Of a stretch of 9,613 nucleotides of DNA, positions 1 through 5,772 are shown in pieces (position 1 is the stretch's first letter; every line of letters starts with the position of its first letter). Below the pieces are notes generated by a model. The model did no database searches, was not told the DNA's origin, and saw only the letters and a program-made list of their open reading frames with translations. The DNA lies in contig JAJZNM010000136.1 of NCBI GenBank assembly GCA_021852325.1, forward strand, positions 1 to 9,613, given 5' to 3'. The position numbers were made by a program, and so were the translations under genes. The DNA is from Pseudomonadota bacterium. GTDB lineage: Bacteria; Pseudomonadota; Gammaproteobacteria; JAKAQQ01.

Positions 1-221
1 ATCGGGAAACTGCGCTTGATCGAGCCATAGTGCATGGCACTGACATAGCCGCTCGGCCCCGTCTTCGCCATGCGCTCGAAACTGAGCAGGGGCAGGACCA
101 TCTTGCCGCGATCCTGGAAGGCCGTCTCCCGGATCCGGTCTTTCAGGAACCGCGTCTCGACCGACCGGAGGCAGGATGCCTCTTCAAACGTGACGTGATC
201 ACAGATTTCAAAGTAAGCCAT
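1..221 (-). CDS. Unrecognised protein, N-terminal fragment, downstream of a SAM riboswitch
   Basis: An open frame starts with ATG at 219-221 and runs leftward off the window, giving 73 complete codons without a stop. The protein begins MAYFEICDHVTFEEAS and later has ETRFLKDRIRETAF and GYVSAMHYGSIKRSF. The start is supported by a strong Shine-Dalgarno sequence, GAGGTGA, six bases upstream, and third codon positions are mostly G or C, as in the other genes here. I see no signal peptide or membrane segment in the visible part. I do not recognise the family: it does not resemble the N termini of MetK, MetE, MetX or SahH. The upstream SAM-I aptamer and sequestering hairpin imply regulation by S-adenosylmethionine, so a role in methionine, SAM or sulfur metabolism or transport is a reasonable inference from context only. 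The existence of the gene is well supported; its function is unknown. Confidence 0.8.
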   Translation of the reverse strand, partial: MAYFEICDHVTFEEASCLRSVETRFLKDRIRETAFQDRGKMVLPLLSFERMAKTGPSGYVSAMHYGSIKRSFP

Positions 222-227
222 GGCAAT

Positions 228-275
228 TCACCTCATCAGGCTGTGTGGATGGATTGCTACACCCTGATGCGGTGA
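228..275 (-). promoter_or_regulatory. Shine-Dalgarno-sequestering hairpin (riboswitch expression platform)
   Basis: In the minus-strand RNA the arm TCACCGCATCAGG (275 to 263) can pair with CCTGATGAGGTGA (240 to 228). This gives 12 of 13 pairs with one internal G-A mismatch. The stem continues, after a two-base bulge, with GTGT (262-259) pairing with ACAC (246-243), closing a 12-base loop. The lower stem contains the whole Shine-Dalgarno sequence GAGGTGA of the gene starting at 221, so the folded hairpin should block ribosome binding. No run of U follows, so it is not an intrinsic terminator. It lies 73 bases downstream of the SAM-I aptamer. The pairing is visible in the sequence; the coupling to SAM binding is inferred, and I could not identify a clear antisequestor partner. 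Confidence 0.75.
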
Positions 276-348
276 TGGAAATAGCCAACGAACGAGCACG
301 GAACAGGTGCGGTCAGCCCATGGCGAGAATTGCAGCTCGGTTGAGTGA

Positions 349-446
349 TACATCGTTCCTCCATCGAGGCGGGCATTGGCACCGTGCCTTGCAAGGCCGG
401 TTGCCGCGGCGTCATCGGGCCCTTACCCTCAGCCGCTCAGGATGTA
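349..446 (-). promoter_or_regulatory. SAM-I (S-box) riboswitch aptamer
   Basis: The minus-strand RNA follows the SAM-I layout in order. P1 is TACATC (446-441) pairing with GATGTA (354-349). Next comes the core GAGCGGCTGAGGG, with P2 formed by GCGGC and GCCGC enclosing the inner GGG/CCC pairing and the GGCCCGATGA segment. The conserved CGGCAACC follows, then P3 around a GCCTTGCAAGGC hairpin, then GGTGCCAATGCC, and P4 as CCTC-GATG-GAGG before P1 closes. These motifs and their order are diagnostic of the S-box family, which binds S-adenosylmethionine and usually turns off methionine or SAM synthesis or uptake genes when SAM is plentiful. It lies between a minus-strand promoter and the unknown gene starting at 221. 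SAM-II and SAM-III do not have this four-helix architecture. A covariance-model score would settle the exact subclass. Confidence 0.92.
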
Positions 447-451
447 ACGTC

Positions 452-469
452 GGTGGCCAGAACGCCACC
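452..469 (-). repeat. Short hairpin just 5' of the riboswitch
   Basis: GGTGGC (469-464) and GCCACC (457-452) form a six-pair stem with a six-base loop in the minus-strand transcript. It sits between the predicted transcription start near 471 and P1 of the SAM-I aptamer. It may stabilise the 5' end of the leader or insulate the aptamer fold. The stem is visible; the role is inferred. Confidence 0.5.
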
Positions 470-477
470 TCGCGAAA

Positions 478-506
478 ACTCTACACGAAAACTCAAGATT
501 TGTCAA
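478..506 (-). promoter_or_regulatory. Sigma70-like promoter for the SAM-riboswitch gene
   Basis: On the minus strand there is a perfect -35 box TTGACA (506-501), a 17-base spacer and a -10 box TAGAGT (483-478; four of six consensus bases). This predicts transcription starting near 471, with a leader of about 250 bases carrying the riboswitch and sequestering hairpin. A tandem GAGTTTTCG repeat (494-486 and 481-473) overlaps the spacer and the -10 box. Position and strand fit the downstream riboswitch exactly. Confidence 0.7.
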
Positions 507-917
507 CCCGAAGGTTCAGCGCTTGCAAAACGCTCCGGACCTTCGAGGGACGTGCACTCGCGCCGGCCTGATGGCTTCTGAGCGCCCGGGATCTCACGGC
601 TCAACCGGGGAAGATGGACCCGCTGACCGGATCCACGCCCGCATCCGCGTGTGGCTGCACGACGCGTGCAAACGCATCGCCGCCGAGCGCGGTTCCAGGA
701 CGCCCGTGAGAATCCGTGCCCATTCGGCTTCGGACCGGGAGTGGGGGTTCGTCTTCCCTGAAGCCTCCGGCGTCAGCCCATCGATGTGGTTGCACCGTTT
801 TCTCGCCGTGCAATCGGGCCATCGTGCCTTTGTCGTTCTGATGCAAGCGACCCGCTGCAAGCGGTATCATGCCGGTATCCGGGAAAGGGTTGCACCCGCC
901 CTTGGAGCGCGTTCATC
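507..917. other. Intergenic region without a convincing gene
   Basis: About 410 bases lie between the minus-strand leader and the lipid-transport operon. One plus-strand frame is open from an ATG at 571 and shows strong G/C bias at third codon positions from roughly 622 to 795. It then loses this bias, has no good ribosome binding site, and stops only at 1032, deep inside mlaE in another frame. I therefore do not call it a gene, although it could be the remnant of one. Near the operon are direct repeats TGCAAGCG (842-849 and 856-863) and CGGTATC (862-868 and 873-879). A possible -10 box TATCAT at 865-870 (five of six consensus bases) lacks a good -35 box. The operon promoter is probably here, but I cannot fix it. 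Confidence 0.4.
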
Positions 918-2048
918 ATGCCTGAACCCTGGCTCACCGCCGAGACGCTGCCAAATGGACACACGGAGGTCCGGCTTCAGGGCACTTGGACACTGCAAAC
1001 CCTGGCAGACCGGAAACGGCTGGCCGATGTGAAACGAGAAATCAGCCGTTTCGGATCCAGTCACCCGAAAGCGACCTGGAACCTCGAATCCGCGACGCTC
1101 GACCACTTCGGGGCCCTGGTGCTCCGTCGAACCTGGACCCGGGCGCGACCCACCACGGTCATCCGGACACCGGCCCAGACGAGCCTGTTCGAGCGGTGGG
1201 AACACACCCCTCCCTGCCCGCTCCAGAAAACGGGTGACACCCTCGCGTTCTGGTTGAAACCCGCCCGCTGGGTTTCCGAAACCGTGGCGCAGACGCTCGT
1301 CACGATCGGACAGCTCACCCTCCTCTTGGCCCTGTTCCTGAGGCAGCTCCTCACCAGCCTGATCCGGCCCCAACACCTGCCCTGGGCGGAAATCAGCCGC
1401 GAGATCCACGAGATCGGCGTGAAGGGGCTCGGGATCGTGGCACTGGTGGGGTCCCTGATCGGCATCGTGATCGGCTATCTCGCCGGTCTCCAGCTCCAGG
1501 GATTCGCGCTGCGCGGATTTCTCGTGTTCATCATCGGGCTCGCCGTGCTGCGCGAGCTCGGCCCCATGCTGGCGGCCATCCTCGTGGCCGGCCGTTCCGG
1601 TTCCGCAATCACGGCTGAACTCGGGGTCATGAAAATCCGCGGGGAAATTGATGCCCTGCGGGCCATGGGGGTCGATCCCACTTACCGCCTCCTGTTCCCT
1701 CGCCTCGTGGCCCTCGTCATCGTCATGCCGCTTCTGGTAGCCTGGAGTGACTGTTTTGGTCTCGCGAGCGGGCTGGGCGCGGCGGCGCTCACGCTCCATA
1801 CCTCCTTCCCCGCCCTGGTGCGGACCTTGCCACGGATCGTTCCGATCGTGAATCTCTGGTTTGGCGTGGTCAAGGGCCTCTGTTTCGGACTGATCATCGG
1901 GCTCGTGGCCGCCCATCTCGGATGGGAAGTGCGTGCCGATGCCGGAAGCCTTGGACAGGAAACCACCCGCTCGGTCGTCCTGGCCATCACGCTCGTGATC
2001 GCGCTCGATGCGCTCGCGGCCATTTTGTTCCAGCACATCGGGTTCTAG
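918..2048 (+). CDS. mlaE: MlaE-family lipid ABC transporter permease with N-terminal STAS domain
   Basis: This is the permease of an MlaFEDB-like complex in the inner membrane, which moves phospholipids or related hydrophobic molecules to or from the MCE protein. The protein is 376 aa. Residues 1 to about 95 resemble a STAS domain, with WNLESATLDHFGALVL at about 54-69; this is probably a fused equivalent of MlaB. The rest is the MlaE/YrbE fold: an interface region at about 112-165, membrane segments at about 170-188, 200-220, 260-295 and 315-335, and a last one at about 352-372. The family signature ELGPMLAAILVAGRSGSAI followed by TAELGVMKIRGEIDAL spans about 213-247. I chose the ATG at 918 over the upstream ATG at 786 because it has GGAG ten bases before it and starts directly at the domain; the longer version adds 44 low-complexity residues. 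Four bases separate its stop from mlaF. Confidence 0.9.
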   Translation: MPEPWLTAETLPNGHTEVRLQGTWTLQTLADRKRLADVKREISRFGSSHPKATWNLESATLDHFGALVLRRTWTRARPTTVIRTPAQTSLFERWEHTPPCPLQKTGDTLAFWLKPARWVSETVAQTLVTIGQLTLLLALFLRQLLTSLIRPQHLPWAEISREIHEIGVKGLGIVALVGSLIGIVIGYLAGLQLQGFALRGFLVFIIGLAVLRELGPMLAAILVAGRSGSAITAELGVMKIRGEIDALRAMGVDPTYRLLFPRLVALVIVMPLLVAWSDCFGLASGLGAAALTLHTSFPALVRTLPRIVPIVNLWFGVVKGLCFGLIIGLVAAHLGWEVRADAGSLGQETTRSVVLAITLVIALDALAAILFQHIGF

Positions 2049-2052
2049 AGCC

Positions 2053-2799
2053 ATGGAGCCGGTCGTCTCGTTCCAGGATGTCGAGGTGGACCATGACGGG
2101 AAACCGATTCTTCAGGGCATCGGGTTTGAGGTGATGCCGGGAGAGATCGTGGGGCTGGTCGGCGCCTCGGGCAGCGGCAAGACCACACTCCTCCGCCACC
2201 TGATCGGATTATCCGAGCCCGCCCAAGGCGAGATCCGGATCTTCGGCGAACGGCTCCAGAAGCTGTCACATCCATCCCGCCTGCACCTCCGTCAGCGCAT
2301 CGGTGTCCTGTTCCAGGGAGGCGCTTTGTTCAGTTCGTTGTCCGTATTTGAGAACGTGGCCTTGCCGCTCCAGGAACGGGGGCTCGAAGAGACCTGGATC
2401 CAGCCGATGGTTTGCCTCGCGCTCTCGCTTGCGGGGCTGCCCCCGGACACGGCACCACTTATGCCTTCTGAACTCTCGGGCGGCATGGTGACACGCGTCG
2501 CGCTGGCACGCTGCCTCGTCATTGAACCGGAACTCCTCCTGCTCGATGAACCCACTTCGGGCCTCGACCCCATCGCCTCGGACGCTTTCATCGCCGTTGT
2601 GCTGAATCTCCAGAAAAATCTTGGCATCTCGGTCCTCATGATCAGTCATGACCTCCGCGCACTCAAGCGCCTCTGCCACCGGGTCGTCATCGGGGGCGAA
2701 GGGCGCCTGCTCGCGGAAGGCCGCATCGACAACCTGCGACAATCCCGGGATCTGCGCATCCGCGCGTTTTTCCGACTCGATGAGGAAGACTCGCCATGA
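2053..2799 (+). CDS. mlaF: MlaF-family lipid ABC transporter ATP-binding protein
   Basis: This is the cytoplasmic ATPase that drives the MlaE permease. The 248-aa protein has every nucleotide-binding motif: Walker A GASGSGKT at 37-44, Q-loop Gln88 in VLFQGGALFSSL, ABC signature LSGGM at 141-145, Walker B LLLLDE at 161-166 with the D-loop SGLD, and switch His199 in SHD. The LFQGGALF segment and the LSGGM variant of the signature (rather than LSGGQ) are typical of the MlaF subgroup. The start is the ATG at 2053, four bases after the mlaE stop; upstream in-frame ATGs lie inside mlaE. No strong Shine-Dalgarno sequence precedes it, so translation is probably coupled to mlaE. Its stop overlaps the mlaD start in an ATGA. 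Confidence 0.93.
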   Translation: MEPVVSFQDVEVDHDGKPILQGIGFEVMPGEIVGLVGASGSGKTTLLRHLIGLSEPAQGEIRIFGERLQKLSHPSRLHLRQRIGVLFQGGALFSSLSVFENVALPLQERGLEETWIQPMVCLALSLAGLPPDTAPLMPSELSGGMVTRVALARCLVIEPELLLLDEPTSGLDPIASDAFIAVVLNLQKNLGISVLMISHDLRALKRLCHRVVIGGEGRLLAEGRIDNLRQSRDLRIRAFFRLDEEDSP

Positions 2800-3701
2800 A
2801 ACGCCATCGATATGCCATCTTGAGCGCCCTGTTCGTGATCGGACTCACCGTCGGCCTGATCGTCCTGGCGGAGTGGCTTGCGGGCACCAAGTCCCAGCCC
2901 ATGCGGTCCCTCACCATCCTGACCCGCGGTTCTGTCACGGGACTCGTGGTCGGCGCACCGATCCTCTATCGCGGAATCGGGGCAGGACACGTGACCCACA
3001 TCGGCTTCGATCCCGTAAACCAGAATGTGATCCGGATCCGGGCCGTGATCCGGAAAGATACGCCGCTGGTGCCGGGAACCCAGGCTCACCTGGTGACCAG
3101 CCTCTTTTCTTCCTCGGCCACGATTGCGCTCACCCCACCCGTCGCGACGCTCCGGGGACCCTATCACCGGCCGCACCCCTATCCGCATGCACTCTGGATG
3201 GCACCCTCACCCATGTCCACCCTGATCACGGACGGCGCGACCAGCGCCCGGAACCTCGTCGTCGTGACCCGGCGGCTCAAGACGCTCCTGTCACCCGAAA
3301 ACCTGAGAAACATCCAGGGATCGCTCCGGGGATTGGACCAGAGCTTGGGGCTCGTGCAGAAGCTCGCACGCCATCTCGATGAGACCGCCCGCACCCTCCC
3401 CCGGACCGAGCGCACGTTGAACGCGCTTTTGGTCTCGACCCGGGCGCTCGTCCAGAAAACGGGCGAGATTCCCCCGGCGATCCGGCACACGCTCGGGGAC
3501 ACCCGTGCGCTGGAAAGGTCCCTCGCGACGGACACCTTGCCCGAACTCGACCGGACCCTGCGTCAACTGGGCGAAGCGGCTTCGAACCTGTCAGCGCTGA
3601 GCCACACGCTCAACCGCAATCCCCAGGCCTGGTTGCTCGGACGCCCGGGTACCCCTCCGGGACCTCGCTCGCCCCGGCACACCCGCCCACCCCGCGCCTA
3701 G
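2796..3701 (+). CDS. mlaD: MlaD-family MCE protein (substrate-binding subunit)
   Basis: This is the membrane-anchored periplasmic subunit of the lipid transporter; MCE domains assemble as hexameric rings that form a lipid channel or docking platform. The 301-aa protein has an N-terminal membrane segment at about 7-25 and a single MCE domain at about 37-115, including GSVTGLVVGAPILYRGIGAG and ending in ATIALTP. A long helical region (about 145-275) follows, rich in regularly spaced leucines and probably coiled-coil. The tail is Pro/Arg-rich (GTPPGPRSPRHTRPPRA) and likely disordered. It is longer than E. coli MlaD (about 183 aa), mainly through the helical extension, as in many MlaD-like proteins outside enterics. 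The ATG overlaps the mlaF stop by four bases, indicating tight translational coupling. Confidence 0.88.
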   Translation: MKRHRYAILSALFVIGLTVGLIVLAEWLAGTKSQPMRSLTILTRGSVTGLVVGAPILYRGIGAGHVTHIGFDPVNQNVIRIRAVIRKDTPLVPGTQAHLVTSLFSSSATIALTPPVATLRGPYHRPHPYPHALWMAPSPMSTLITDGATSARNLVVVTRRLKTLLSPENLRNIQGSLRGLDQSLGLVQKLARHLDETARTLPRTERTLNALLVSTRALVQKTGEIPPAIRHTLGDTRALERSLATDTLPELDRTLRQLGEAASNLSALSHTLNRNPQAWLLGRPGTPPGPRSPRHTRPPRA

Positions 3702-3769
3702 CCACCCGGCACGGATCCGCCCGCATGCACGAACCACCGCTCCACCATCGAGACCCAAGGGGAACCGCC

Positions 3770-4387
3770 ATGAAACTTCGACGTCGCCTGGCGTGGGGAG
3801 GGATTTTCTCGCTCCTCACGGCCTGCAGCCTCTATCCGGCGCCATCACCGGCGCCCCACCTCTTCGACTTCGGCCCCCCCCACGTCCGGAGGTATCACGG
3901 ACCTGCCCTGCCGCCGCTCGCGTTCGCAGGCTTCGAAGCTGCGGCTGGCGCCGGGGGCAGCGGGATCCATTACCGGCTGCTCGACCGGCATCCCGACGAA
4001 CTCCGGCGCTACCCTGCTGCCATCTGGCTCGCACCCCCCACCCGTCTCATGGACGCGCGACTGAAGACACGACTGGCTGCCCTGAGCCGCCCCGGGACAC
4101 CCCGCTACCTCCTCCGCCTCACTCTGGTCAGCTGGGAAGAGGACTTCATCACATCCACCTCCGCCGAAGACCGGGTCGTGGTCGATGCCACGCTGGAGCG
4201 CCCCCTGGACCAGGATTGGCAACTCCACCATGTGTTCGTGCTCACCGAGGGCGCGGCGCCCGGAGCACCGGGCGCGGTCGCGGGATTCGCCTCGCTCGAT
4301 CACACACTGGACCGGGCGATCACGCGCTGGATTGCACAGGCCATCCGTCACCGGCCGGATGCCGGAGTCAACACTCGATCACATTGA
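3770..4387 (+). CDS. ABC-type transport auxiliary lipoprotein (PqiC/YmbA-like)
   Basis: This is a 205-aa predicted lipoprotein. It begins MKLRRRLAW, has a short hydrophobic stretch and a lipobox LTAC, making Cys19 the probable lipidated residue after signal peptidase II cleavage. The mature part has YRLLDRHPDELRRYPAAIWL, then APPTRLMDARLKTRLAAL. This matches the pattern of the ABC transport auxiliary component family (DUF330/PqiC-like), in which a Tyr-rich segment is followed by a W-x-x-PP motif. Such lipoproteins accompany MCE transporters, probably at the outer membrane. The ATG at 3770 is preferred over the in-frame ATG at 3725 because AAGGGGA lies seven bases before it and the signal peptide starts there. 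It follows mlaD by 68 bases and completes the operon. Its last 20 bases overlap the end of sdaA on the opposite strand. Confidence 0.85.
   Translation: MKLRRRLAWGGIFSLLTACSLYPAPSPAPHLFDFGPPHVRRYHGPALPPLAFAGFEAAAGAGGSGIHYRLLDRHPDELRRYPAAIWLAPPTRLMDARLKTRLAALSRPGTPRYLLRLTLVSWEEDFITSTSAEDRVVVDATLERPLDQDWQLHHVFVLTEGAAPGAPGAVAGFASLDHTLDRAITRWIAQAIRHRPDAGVNTRSH
4351..4387. other. Convergent 3' overlap with GC hairpin
   Basis: The lipoprotein gene (plus, stop at 4385-4387) and sdaA (minus, stop at 4370-4368) converge and share 20 bp. Just beyond the sdaA stop is an inverted repeat CCGGC-CGGAT-GCCGG (4351-4365), which lies inside the lipoprotein coding region. No T-run follows on either strand, so a Rho-independent terminator is not supported. 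Opposing transcripts would be expected to run into each other here. Confidence 0.7.
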
Positions 4388-5729
4388 CTGCGAGTCCGCC
4401 CATCGAGGTTTCCTTGTACTTGTTCTGCATGTCGAGTCCCGTCTCGCGCATCGTCGCAATGACCTGGTCGAGCGACACCCGGTGCTCACCCGTGCCGCCG
4501 AGCGCGAGTCTCTGGGCGTTGATCGCCTTGATCGCCCCGATCGCGTTGCGTTCGATGCAGGGGATCTGCACCAGTCCACCCACCGGATCACAGGTCAGTC
4601 CAAGATTGTGTTCCATCCCGATCTCAGCTGCGTTCTCGATCTGGGCTGCACTGCCACCCAGTGCCGCCGTGAGTCCGGCGGCGGCCATCGAGCAGGCGAC
4701 TCCGACCTCGCCCTGGCAGCCCATTTCCGCACCGGAGATCGAGGCGTTGAGCTTGTAGAGGATCCCGATTCCGCCGGCCGTGAGCAGGAACCGCCGCACC
4801 CCGGGATCATCCGCCCCTTTCACATGCAACCGGTAGTAATGCAGAACGGCCGGAACAATGCCCGCAGCACCGTTCGTCGGTGCCGTGACCACGCGACCCC
4901 CGGCCGCATTCTCCTCGTTGACGGCGAGCGCGTACGCATTGACCCAGTCCATCACATCAAAATCCTCCCGCTCACGGGTGCCCTTGAGCCGCCGGTACAT
5001 GAGGGGTGCCCGGCGGACGACCTTGAGGCCGCCCGGAAGCACGCCATCCGCATGGAGCCCCCGGGTGACGCAAGCCTGGAACGCGCTCCAGAGCCGGTCG
5101 AGTTCCGCCTCCACCTCCGGCTGACTCCGGATCGAGCATTCGTTCGCCAGGATGAGATCGGGAATTGAACGGCCCTCGCGGGCCACGAGTGCCAGGAGTT
5201 CCGCGGCCGACCGGTAGGGATAAGGCGCCTCGGGCAGGAGTCCGCCGCGAGCAGGATCGAGGGCATCGGCCTTCAGGATGAATCCGCCGCCGATCGAGTA
5301 GAACTCCTCGACGAAGCGCTGGCCGGATCGGGTGATGGCCGTAAACCGCATGCCGTTGCTGTGCCGGGGCAGAAGGGCTTCCGGATGGAAGAGGAGCTCC
5401 ATCGGCTCATCGAAGACAATCTCCTTCTCTCCGAGGAGGCGGATGGTTTTCGAAGCGCGGATCCGCGCAAGCCGCGCGGGGATGGTATCGGGGTCGATCG
5501 TGCCGGGATCCTCACCTTCGAATCCGAGCAGGATCGCCCGGTCGGTGCCGTGACCCCGGCCGGTGAGCGCGAGCGAACCATAGAGCTCGCAGCAAACCTG
5601 TTCCACAGTGTCCCATTCGGGGCGCGCGCGCAGATCCTCAAGGAAGGCTCGCGCCGCACGCATCGGCCCCACGGTGTGTGAACTCGAGGGGCCGATCCCG
5701 ACCTTGAAAAGCTCGAACACGCTATACAT
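4368..5729 (-). CDS. sdaA: L-serine dehydratase (L-serine ammonia-lyase), iron-sulfur type, single chain
   Basis: This cytoplasmic enzyme deaminates L-serine to pyruvate and ammonia using an oxygen-sensitive [4Fe-4S] cluster. The protein is 453 aa, full length for the single-chain form, with an N-terminal beta domain (about 1-155, including VGIGPSSSHTVGPM near the start) and a C-terminal catalytic alpha domain (about 185-450, including APTNGAAGIVPAV). Cys338 lies in MGCQGEVG; Cys346, 42 residues before Cys380, and possibly Cys338 are in the cluster region, while Cys380 (TCDPVGG) and Cys391 (IPCIERNA) are 11 apart. The spacing Cys338-Cys380-Cys391-Cys453 (42, 11 and 62 residues) equals that of the cluster cysteines and C-terminal tail cysteine known from the Legionella enzyme. 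Here the tail cysteine is the very last residue. The start is followed directly by the conserved N terminus (YSVFELFKVGIG); only a weak AGGG precedes it. It lies 43 bases downstream of putA on the same strand, so co-transcription is likely. Confidence 0.95.
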   Translation of the reverse strand: MYSVFELFKVGIGPSSSHTVGPMRAARAFLEDLRARPEWDTVEQVCCELYGSLALTGRGHGTDRAILLGFEGEDPGTIDPDTIPARLARIRASKTIRLLGEKEIVFDEPMELLFHPEALLPRHSNGMRFTAITRSGQRFVEEFYSIGGGFILKADALDPARGGLLPEAPYPYRSAAELLALVAREGRSIPDLILANECSIRSQPEVEAELDRLWSAFQACVTRGLHADGVLPGGLKVVRRAPLMYRRLKGTREREDFDVMDWVNAYALAVNEENAAGGRVVTAPTNGAAGIVPAVLHYYRLHVKGADDPGVRRFLLTAGGIGILYKLNASISGAEMGCQGEVGVACSMAAAGLTAALGGSAAQIENAAEIGMEHNLGLTCDPVGGLVQIPCIERNAIGAIKAINAQRLALGGTGEHRVSLDQVIATMRETGLDMQNKYKETSMGGLAVNVIEC

Positions 5730-5772
5730 GGCCCTAGTCTAGCCGATTGCCGGGATGGGGCGCGCGGGAGGA

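Noticed and set aside
228..275. The hairpin as a transcription terminator for the riboswitch
   Set aside because: It is followed by GTGAATTGCCATG rather than a U-run, and contains the ribosome binding site, so translational control is the better reading.
594..870. Two ~90-aa minus-strand frames between the leader and mlaE
   Set aside because: Neither has a good ribosome binding site or a protein-like composition, and the plus-strand frame there shows better codon bias.
786..917. Extended N terminus of MlaE from the ATG at 786
   Set aside because: The extra 44 residues are not protein-like, while the ATG at 918 has a suitable Shine-Dalgarno sequence and begins at the STAS-like domain.
867..2054. 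395-aa open frame on the minus strand opposite mlaE
   Set aside because: It is rich in His, Asp, Gly and Glu with no domain and mirrors the codon structure of mlaE, so it is a shadow frame.
4351..4365. GC-rich inverted repeat as an intrinsic terminator for sdaA
   Set aside because: The stem is only five pairs and no T-run follows on either strand.
4185..5168. 327-aa plus-strand frame across the lipoprotein end and sdaA
   Set aside because: It overlaps two clear genes in other frames, has no ribosome site and no recognisable domain.
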